NCBI GenBank assembly: GCA_963933885.1 | Contig: CAWVWF010000110.1 | Location: forward strand, 1 to 11,630 | Source of the DNA: CAWVWF01 sp963933885 | GTDB lineage: Bacteria; Bacteroidota; Bacteroidia; Flavobacteriales_C; GCA-002722245 | Direction: 5' to 3' | Length of the DNA stretch: 11,630 nucleotides | In this document: in pieces, positions 6,030 through 11,630 of the stretch | Numbering within the stretch: position 1 is the stretch's first letter | Layout: every line of letters starts with the position of its first letter | Notes under the pieces: generated by a model | The model's database searches: none | Told to the model about the DNA's origin: nothing | Seen by the model: only the letters and a program-made list of their open reading frames with translations | Program-made: the position numbers and the translations under genes

Positions 6030-8732
6030 ATGACGTATTCAATGGGTTTTCGTTGCTTATTATTTTTGTTTTTCATTTCAACTTATGGGAATGCACAGTT
6101 CTATTCCAACGGACAGAACGCATCTTCGGTACATTGGAGACAAATAAAAACAAAGGATTTTCAAATTATTTTCCCAGAAGACTTTAGTGGTAAAGCTCAA
6201 GAATTAGCAAATATAATTAGCTATGCTAACAAGCAAGCAAGGGCACATTTAGATAGCAAGCCTAAAAGAATATCTATTATCATTCAGAATAACACTACTG
6301 TAGATAACGGTTTTGTAACGTTAGCTCCATGGAGAACAGAGTTTTATTCTGTACCAAGTCAAGAAAACGAAGGGGTGAATTGGTTAAAGAAGTTAGCTGT
6401 ACATGAATATAGACATGTAATACAATTAGAGAAGTTTCGAGAAGGAGTAGGGAAGGTACTTTATTTGTTAATGGGAGAACAGGGATTGGGAGCTTTAACT
6501 GTAGTAACAACTCCTCTTTGGTTTTTGGAGGGAGATGCGGTTAGTATTGAAACTAGAAAAACAGAAGTAGGAAGGGGGAATTATGGGCCTTTTTTGAGAG
6601 AATTTAAAGCTCAATTAATGGAAGGTGATTCGTTAAGTTATGAAAAGGCGTCATTTGGAAGTTATAAAGAATATGTAACGGACCATTACAAGCTAGGCTA
6701 TCATATGGTAGAGTTTGTGAATAACGAATTTGGTGAAACAGTTTGGGATAGCGTTTTAACTTGTGTGGCTAAGAATCCGTTTATTCCTTTTCCATTTTCT
6801 TACCACTTAAAAAGAATTACAGGCAAAACAACCGCAGAGATTTATAGTGATTTGTATCCATATTTGAGGAAGCAATGGCAAAAGAAGAACTATACTAAAA
6901 ACGCTCCAGTTTCTAGGACTAAAAAGAACTATGTATCCTATTCTAATCCGGTATTAAACGAGAATGGGAAAGTGTTTTGTTTGAAAAAAAGTTATGATAA
7001 TGTTACTCAGATCGTTCTTTTGGATTCCTTGAAAGATAAATTAATTCATACACCAGGGAGGATTGATCAAGCAAGTTTTTCATATGGAGCAAGTAAATTA
7101 CTTTGGGCTGAAAAAAGGAGGGATCCTCGATGGCAGTATCGAGATTATTCAGAGTTGATTATTTATGACATTGAAAAGGGAAAGAAGAAGAGGGTAAAAA
7201 GAAAGACTAAATGGTTTGGTGGATCCTTAGATAAAAAAGGTAAGCAAATTGTGTTAGTTGAAATGTCAAAGTCTAATCTTTCTTCTGTACTAATTATAAA
7301 TACTGAAGGCGAAGAAATAAATAGGTTGTCCTTAAAAGAAGGTATGGCTTATCACCCTTCTTGGACGGATAGTAGTGTCTTATTTGTGAGTTTGTTTAAT
7401 GGTCATTCTCATTTGATTAATTGGTCTTTTAAAAATAATCGATTGGATACTTTATTTCAAACTGAAACCCCATTGTCATATCCTATTGTTTCTGAAAAAG
7501 GAATCGTTTTACAAGCATCAATTGATGGTGAAGATAAAATCGTAGTTATTATTAATCATAAAATGTATCACTGCGTAAGTCCCGAATTCGGACTTCAATT
7601 CCCTACAGTATTTAATGGAGATATTTATTATTCAGATTATCACAATACAGGAATGAAGATTGTTAAGTCTAAATTTTTTGTTAAAGATGAAGTGTCGTCT
7701 CATTTAATAAAGAAAAACTTGCCAGAGTTGGATACTGTTGATTTTGAAGTGAAAAAATATTATCCTCTTTTACATTTGTTTAATATTCATAGTTGGGCTC
7801 CGATTTCCATCTATCCGAATGATCAAGAACTCAAACTTGGACTATCTCTGTTTTCTCAAAATAAATTAAGCTCTTCTACATTGAGTCTGAATTATGATTA
7901 CAACTGGGTACAAGATGGGCAGAAAATCAAAGCTTCTTATGAATTGGCACACTTCTATCCTGTGATTTTTGCAGACTATACTAAAGAGGTAAATCCCAAA
8001 TCAATTATTTCAGGCGTATCAGCAAAAGTTGATGAGGAAGTGATAGCAACTGGAACCAGATTCTCATGGTTGTTTGATAATAATAAGTTTGTTAAAAATG
8101 TTTTAGTTCAGGGCGCTTATGTAAATTCAATTTCAAAATATGATTTTAGTTCTGAGTTTATTGATACAACTATAAGAGCTGAGAATATTCAACTTTTGTT
8201 TTATTTTGGCTCAAGTTATAGAAGAGCAAAAAAGAACATACTCTCTAAATGGAGCTTCTCAGTTCAAGGTCGTTTTTATGCTAATTTAAAGAAAGACCAG
8301 AATTCTTTAATGGGAAAAACTGTTGTTACGTTTCCTGGTTTATTTAAAAATCATGGATTAAAACTATCCTATTCGGCTCAAAGATCAAATAGTATTTTTG
8401 TACCCAATTATATTACTGAATCGAGAGGATACTTGAACTATTTTTATGAAGATGCTCAAAAGGTGTCTTTCGATTATGCATTACCTATATTCTATCCAGA
8501 TTTTAAATTTGGAAAAATAGCATATATACAAAGATTAAGGATGAACATGTTTTTCGATTACATGAAAGTTTATGATGGTGAAAAAAACGACCAACTTCAA
8601 TCTTTTGGAGCAGAGTTTAACATGGAGTTTAATCCATTTCGATATTCGTATTTAACACAGCTTGGTGTAGAAGTCGCTTACACTAATAACGGAAGTATTT
8701 TCTTTTCTCCTATCTTTAGAATCTTATATTAA
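6030..8732 (+). CDS. Outer-membrane protein: HEYRH metallopeptidase domain, TolB-like propeller, C-terminal beta-barrel (900 aa)
   Basis: A signal peptide ends near GNA (residues 20-22) before QFYSNGQ. About 30-280 form a peptidase MA-type (gluzincin-like) domain: HEYRH at 125-129 supplies two zinc-binding histidines and the catalytic glutamate, and PLWFLEGDA at 162-170 provides the probable third ligand, E167. The middle (about 300-590) has recurring blade-like segments with SYGASKLLWAE, AYHPSWTDS and QFPTVFNGDIYYSD patterns, as in TolB/WD40-like propellers. From about 600 to the end come alternating strands (around LGLSLFSQN, STLSLNYDYNW) and a final FRILY, typical of outer-membrane barrels that end in an aromatic residue. 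I infer a barrel in the outer membrane with periplasmic or surface enzyme and propeller domains; the substrate is unknown. ATG 6030 has the more A/T-rich upstream, but ATG 6042 (MGFRC) also gives a good signal peptide. The glycosyltransferase follows 23 bases later. Confidence 0.82.
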   Translation: MTYSMGFRCLLFLFFISTYGNAQFYSNGQNASSVHWRQIKTKDFQIIFPEDFSGKAQELANIISYANKQARAHLDSKPKRISIIIQNNTTVDNGFVTLAPWRTEFYSVPSQENEGVNWLKKLAVHEYRHVIQLEKFREGVGKVLYLLMGEQGLGALTVVTTPLWFLEGDAVSIETRKTEVGRGNYGPFLREFKAQLMEGDSLSYEKASFGSYKEYVTDHYKLGYHMVEFVNNEFGETVWDSVLTCVAKNPFIPFPFSYHLKRITGKTTAEIYSDLYPYLRKQWQKKNYTKNAPVSRTKKNYVSYSNPVLNENGKVFCLKKSYDNVTQIVLLDSLKDKLIHTPGRIDQASFSYGASKLLWAEKRRDPRWQYRDYSELIIYDIEKGKKKRVKRKTKWFGGSLDKKGKQIVLVEMSKSNLSSVLIINTEGEEINRLSLKEGMAYHPSWTDSSVLFVSLFNGHSHLINWSFKNNRLDTLFQTETPLSYPIVSEKGIVLQASIDGEDKIVVIINHKMYHCVSPEFGLQFPTVFNGDIYYSDYHNTGMKIVKSKFFVKDEVSSHLIKKNLPELDTVDFEVKKYYPLLHLFNIHSWAPISIYPNDQELKLGLSLFSQNKLSSSTLSLNYDYNWVQDGQKIKASYELAHFYPVIFADYTKEVNPKSIISGVSAKVDEEVIATGTRFSWLFDNNKFVKNVLVQGAYVNSISKYDFSSEFIDTTIRAENIQLLFYFGSSYRRAKKNILSKWSFSVQGRFYANLKKDQNSLMGKTVVTFPGLFKNHGLKLSYSAQRSNSIFVPNYITESRGYLNYFYEDAQKVSFDYALPIFYPDFKFGKIAYIQRLRMNMFFDYMKVYDGEKNDQLQSFGAEFNMEFNPFRYSYLTQLGVEVAYTNNGSIFFSPIFRILY

Positions 8733-8755
8733 GAACTCATAAAACATCATTATAT

Positions 8756-10399
8756 ATGTCTATAGTAGTAACACACGGATACCTTTTAACAGGAACAGGA
8801 AGTAATTTATATGTAAATAACCTAGTTAGGGAGTATGCAAAAGTAGGTGAAGATGTTTGTCTATTATGTCAAGATCCAGATCCAATAGATATAGATTTTG
8901 TTAATGAGGTTTATCAATTTGATTCAGAGAATAATAATTATATATTAAAAGAATCAAAAGCTTCACCTTTCAAAGGTAAAGTAAGAGTCTTTCAACCAAA
9001 TTTAAATGGATTCCTACCTGTTTATGTGTATGATCATTATGATGGTTTCGAAGTAAAAGAATTTCCAAACTGTAGCGATGAAGAAGTAGCTTCTTATTTA
9101 AATCAGAATGCTAAAGCGTTAACAAAAGTTGTTCGTGATTTTAATATCAAGGTGGTTAATACAAATCATTTAGTAATGTTTCCTTCAATTGCGACTAAGG
9201 TTAAAGAAGTATTAGACTTTAAACATGTGATTACAGTTCATGGTTCAGCACTTAACTTTACAGTTAAAAAAGATAAGCGTTTCGAAGAGTTTGCAAAAGA
9301 CGCTTTATCTAAAGCAGAAGAGATTGTTGTTGATAGTTTACATGCAGATGTAGAACTGAAAGAATTTTTAGATGAAACAGGTTTATCTAGTTTAAAAGAG
9401 AAAGTTGAAATTATCCCCGCAGGAGTAGATGTTTCGAGTTTTGATTTGCCTACAGCATCTTCAGAAGAAATGATTTCTAATTTCCAGAAAGCAATTGCAA
9501 AGAAAGTAATTGGATTAAAAGGAAGAAGTATAGAACAAGAGCAAGATGTTTTGTATTCCAATAAAGAACTGAAATCTATTTTAATAGATGTTGATGTTTT
9601 AAGGAAGAACTATGATTATAGACATGTAGATCAACATGTTGTAGAGAAAATAGAAAAATTAAAAACTGCAGAGTTTAAAGTGATGTTTGTAGGTAAGTAC
9701 TTATGGACAAAAGGAATTTATTTAATTCTCTTCGCTATTCCAAGAATTTTAAAAGAATATCCTAACGCTCAATTCGTTTTTGTAGGGTTTGGTCCATTTA
9801 GAGAGCCTGCTGAATTTATAGTAAATGCAATTTCTAGAAATAAGTTAAGCGATTTAAAAACTATTTTATCTGAAAAAGCTGAATTGTTTCATGGAGAAGA
9901 TGGAGCGAACTTACCATTAATAGAATCTTTAATTGATGAGAATCAATTGGCGTTAGAGTCTATAGTGAATTCTGGAATTGAAATTAGGAATAACATAACT
10001 TTTACGGGAATAGCGGCCCATAAAGAATTGGTGGATTTAATTCCCGCGATGACTTCTTTAATTGCCCCATCTGTTTTCCCAGAAGCTTTTGGAATGGTTG
10101 CAATCGAAGCCATGGCATGTGGTGTTTATCCAGTTTTAACATATCAAAGTGCTTTTAAAGAAATAAGTGATGAGGTAATTGAGAATTTGGAAGACTTTGA
10201 TTTGAAAATTAACAAAGTATTTCTTGATCGTCATGCATCAGAAAATATAGCATCTAATATTGTTAACTATTTCGCATATAATAAAGAATTGAGCGAAAAA
10301 GGGAGCCTTTTAGGATTTAAAAAGGTTTTACGTGATGTTGTACTGAGAAATTACTCTTGGGAAGGAATTGCTCAGAAGTACTTAAAAACTTATTCTTAA
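8756..10399 (+). CDS. GT-B glycosyltransferase, family 4-like (547 aa)
   Basis: This is a predicted cytosolic retaining glycosyltransferase using a nucleotide-sugar donor. The N-terminal Rossmann domain begins IVVTHGYLLTGTGSNLYV, with the glycine loop TGTGSN at 12-17 and the LVREYAKVGEDVCLL helix-strand typical of GT4/GT5 enzymes; VITVHGSALNF (158-168) is the usual acceptor-side histidine loop. The C-terminal domain opens with FKVMFVGKYLWTKGIYLIL (about 307-325) and carries E443 and E451 in the E-x7-E motif (FPEAFGMVAIEAMACG), which contacts the donor sugar. At 547 residues it is longer than usual GT4 proteins (about 380-420). The extra length lies at about 227-305 and about 350-405, both probably helical insertions. 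I cannot name donor or acceptor. The 23-base gap to the outer-membrane peptidase gene suggests one operon and perhaps an envelope polysaccharide or protein-glycosylation role (inference). Confidence 0.9.
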   Translation: MSIVVTHGYLLTGTGSNLYVNNLVREYAKVGEDVCLLCQDPDPIDIDFVNEVYQFDSENNNYILKESKASPFKGKVRVFQPNLNGFLPVYVYDHYDGFEVKEFPNCSDEEVASYLNQNAKALTKVVRDFNIKVVNTNHLVMFPSIATKVKEVLDFKHVITVHGSALNFTVKKDKRFEEFAKDALSKAEEIVVDSLHADVELKEFLDETGLSSLKEKVEIIPAGVDVSSFDLPTASSEEMISNFQKAIAKKVIGLKGRSIEQEQDVLYSNKELKSILIDVDVLRKNYDYRHVDQHVVEKIEKLKTAEFKVMFVGKYLWTKGIYLILFAIPRILKEYPNAQFVFVGFGPFREPAEFIVNAISRNKLSDLKTILSEKAELFHGEDGANLPLIESLIDENQLALESIVNSGIEIRNNITFTGIAAHKELVDLIPAMTSLIAPSVFPEAFGMVAIEAMACGVYPVLTYQSAFKEISDEVIENLEDFDLKINKVFLDRHASENIASNIVNYFAYNKELSEKGSLLGFKKVLRDVVLRNYSWEGIAQKYLKTYS

Positions 10400-10475
10400 G
10401 CGAATTAAGTAGGTTTTGTTTGGGTGAAGTGTACGAAAAGTGGGCTGATATATAGAGAAAACAAAAAAAATGACC

Positions 10476-10483
10476 TATTTTTG
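10476..10483 (+). promoter_or_regulatory. -7 promoter element of the GAPDH gene
   Basis: TATTTTTG is an exact match to TAnnTTTG, the Bacteroidota -7 consensus. It lies 60 bases before the ATG at 10544, placing transcription start near 10490. No good TTTG is visible at the -33 position, where the sequence is purine-rich instead. A dedicated promoter fits the strong expression suggested by the downstream gene's codon use. Confidence 0.5.
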
Positions 10484-10490
10484 TCGTCTT

Positions 10491-10517
10491 GTTGGAATTA
10501 AAATTCCGATTTTTTTT
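10491..10517 (+). terminator. Short hairpin plus T8 at the very start of the GAPDH leader
   Basis: GGAAT (10494-10498) pairs with ATTCC (10503-10507) around TAAA. Three outer pairs, two of them G-T, can extend the stem to 10491-10510, and eight Ts run from 10510 to 10517. The stem is short and weak. It is the only terminator-like element after the glycosyltransferase gene, yet it lies downstream of the GAPDH -7 element and so would also form at the 5' end of the GAPDH mRNA. It may end read-through, attenuate, or stabilise the mRNA. Confidence 0.35.
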
Positions 10518-10543
10518 AATTACAAATTCATAAATTAATTATA

Positions 10544-11569
10544 ATGAGCAAAGTTAGAGTAGCATTTAATGGAATGGGTCGTATTGGAAAAAACGTTATG
10601 CGTGTAATCGTAGAGCAGTTTAATGACCAAATCGAAATAGTAGCTGGGAATGATTTAGTATCTCCAGAAGTAATCGCAAAAGGTTTACCAAAAGATTCAA
10701 TTTTCGGAAGATTTCCAGTTGATGTTTCTTTAGTTAGTGATAACGTAATCAAAGTGGGTGACCATGAAATTACTGTTTATGCTGAAAAAGATGCTAATAA
10801 CATTCCTTGGGGAAAGCATAATGTTGATATCGTTTTCGAATGTACAGGTTTTTACTTGTCTACTGAAGCGGCTCAAGCTCACGTTAACGCTGGAGCTAAA
10901 AAAGTAATTATTTCTGCACCTTGTGGAGATTCTACTAAAACTGTTGTAGTTGGTGTAAACCACGAAGTTTTAACTGCAGACGATAAAATCGTTTCTAATG
11001 CTTCTTGTACAACTAACTGTTTAGCACCAATGACTAAAGCAATCGATGATACTTTCAAAGTTATCTCTGGTTTAATGTCTACTACTCACGCTGCTACTGC
11101 AACACAAAATGTTGCTGATGCATTCGGAGGTGGAAAAGCAAGAGCTACTTTAAATAACATTATTCCTGCTTCAACTGGAGCTGCTAAAGCTGTAGGTAAA
11201 GTTTTACCTCACTTGAACGGGAAATTAAATGGTACTGCATTAAGAGTTCCAACTGATACTGGTTCTGTTGTAGAATGTGTTTACCAAATCGAAGGTGAGC
11301 ATACTGCAGAAGAAATTAAAGATGCAATGCAAGTGAATATCGCAAAAATGAATGCTTCTACTTTATTGAAGAAGACAGCTTATTTAGGTGATTTCTACGA
11401 ATGTTCTAGAGATTGTGTTGGAGAGCCTTATTCTTCTATGATCAACGATAACGTTTTAGCTATTCCTGCAAATGGAACTACTTTAGTTAAAGCAACATCT
11501 TTCTATGACAACGAAATGGGATTCTCTCATAGAATGGCTGAATTAGCGATTATTTTATCTGCTAAGTAA
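10544..11569 (+). CDS. gap: Glyceraldehyde-3-phosphate dehydrogenase, type I (341 aa)
   Basis: This cytosolic tetrameric enzyme catalyses the NAD-dependent oxidation and phosphorylation of glyceraldehyde-3-phosphate to 1,3-bisphosphoglycerate, in glycolysis and gluconeogenesis. The NAD-binding fold starts with FNGMGRIGKNVMR (8-20), and N36-D37 after the second strand favours NAD over NADP. The active site is SNASCTTNCLAP (151-162), with catalytic Cys 155 and His 182 in STTHAATATQ. STGAAKAVGKVLP, ALRVPTDTGSV and FYDNEMGFSHRM are the remaining family signatures. Length is normal. Details differ from common GapA: MGRIGK for FGRIGR, and DTGSV where NVSV is usual. Codon use leans to AAC, TTC, GCT and ACT, unlike the neighbouring genes, which suggests high expression. 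A -7 element and leader hairpin precede it; no terminator follows before the next start, so co-transcription with the downstream gene is likely. Confidence 0.97.
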   Translation: MSKVRVAFNGMGRIGKNVMRVIVEQFNDQIEIVAGNDLVSPEVIAKGLPKDSIFGRFPVDVSLVSDNVIKVGDHEITVYAEKDANNIPWGKHNVDIVFECTGFYLSTEAAQAHVNAGAKKVIISAPCGDSTKTVVVGVNHEVLTADDKIVSNASCTTNCLAPMTKAIDDTFKVISGLMSTTHAATATQNVADAFGGGKARATLNNIIPASTGAAKAVGKVLPHLNGKLNGTALRVPTDTGSVVECVYQIEGEHTAEEIKDAMQVNIAKMNASTLLKKTAYLGDFYECSRDCVGEPYSSMINDNVLAIPANGTTLVKATSFYDNEMGFSHRMAELAIILSAK

Positions 11570-11607
11570 TTAAGAGTTTTTAGTAACAAAAGAATATAGG
11601 TTACCTT

Positions 11608-11630
11608 ATGGGTAAACAAATTAAAAAGAT
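11608..11630 (+). CDS. 5' end of next gene, possibly 6-phosphofructokinase (partial)
   Basis: ATG at 11608 opens a frame reading MGKQIKK, followed by an AT- codon cut by the window edge (Ile or Met). Bacterial 6-phosphofructokinases, including those of Bacteroidota, commonly begin with a short charged stretch ending KKI before the GVLTSGGD nucleotide-binding loop, and this fits exactly as far as it goes. It follows the GAPDH gene by 38 bases on the same strand without a terminator, and pairing of these two glycolytic genes is plausible. Seven residues cannot prove identity; only the start itself is moderately supported. Confidence 0.45.

Noticed and set aside
5981..6076. 32-codon N-terminal extension of the lipoprotein gene upstream of ATG 5980
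   Set aside because: It would place a charged, cysteine-containing stretch before an intact lipoprotein signal peptide and would cover the start of the divergent gene and the shared promoter region.
5760..6187. Rightward open frames at 5760-6002 and 5999-6187
   Set aside because: They lie antisense to the lipoprotein gene or out of frame with the 900-aa gene, overlap the divergent promoter, and their peptides show no domain or signal that makes sense.
6295..6510. Leftward open frame inside the metallopeptidase domain
   Set aside because: It is antisense to the HEYRH and WFLEG coding region, which is clearly the real frame.
7577..7595. Near-perfect palindrome AAGTCC-C-GAATTC-GGACTT
   Set aside because: It lies within the coding sequence of the 900-aa protein, is not followed by a T tract and recurs nowhere else in the window. 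Its likeness to the 4318-4344 stem is probably chance.
9238..9561. Leftward open frame inside the glycosyltransferase gene
   Set aside because: A serine-rich shadow on the reverse strand of a well-supported gene, with no recognisable feature.
10528..10963. Two leftward open frames over the start of the GAPDH gene
   Set aside because: They are antisense to the conserved NAD-binding region of GAPDH and reflect its codon bias.
11601..11615. Possible terminator after the GAPDH gene (TTACC...GGTAA)
   Set aside because: The stem is five pairs at most, has no following T tract and overlaps the start codon of the next gene.

Overview
The window looks like chromosomal DNA from a low-GC member of the Bacteroidota, most likely a Flavobacteriales-type marine or freshwater bacterium. 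The signs are: strongly AT-rich sequence; starts preceded by A/T-rich stretches rather than Shine-Dalgarno sites; matches to the Bacteroidota -7 promoter element TAnnTTTG; many secreted proteins and lipoproteins with typical Bacteroidota signals; a DUF4919-type protein; and an outer-membrane barrel fused to a metallopeptidase domain. I see no tRNA, rRNA, CRISPR array, transposase or phage gene.

Left part (1-4376). Three secreted or lipidated proteins of unknown function run leftward as a probable operon (2186 to 115). The second starts at a TTG one base after the stop of the first, and the first two both end in a run of lysines. A small rightward gene (2316-2570) converges on a leftward MORN-repeat protein (2567-3928), and their stop codons overlap. 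The small gene's best terminator lies inside the MORN coding sequence. Upstream of the MORN gene is a 59-residue gene (3960-4139), probably co-transcribed with it. A strong rightward terminator at 4318-4344 has no recognised rightward gene in front of it, so the 4140-4376 gap may hide a small RNA, a tiny peptide gene or an attenuated leader.

Middle (4377-8732). A six-transmembrane voltage-gated-type potassium channel with a C-terminal zinc-ribbon tail converges, again with a 4-base stop overlap, on a lipoprotein resembling the Omp28/thioredoxin-fold group. The lipoprotein diverges from a 900-residue protein that joins a signal peptide, an HEYRH metallopeptidase domain, a probable TolB-like propeller and a probable outer-membrane beta-barrel.

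Right part (8756-11630). A long GT-B (family 4-like) glycosyltransferase follows 23 bases after the barrel protein and is probably in its operon. Next come a clear promoter and a leader hairpin for glyceraldehyde-3-phosphate dehydrogenase. The window ends in the first seven codons of a downstream gene whose start fits 6-phosphofructokinase, so the right edge is probably a small glycolytic operon.

Nothing here amounts to a recognisable new multi-gene system. The best leads are the terminator embedded in an opposing gene, the orphan terminator region, the poly-lysine-tailed secreted pair and the peptidase-propeller-barrel protein with its glycosyltransferase.
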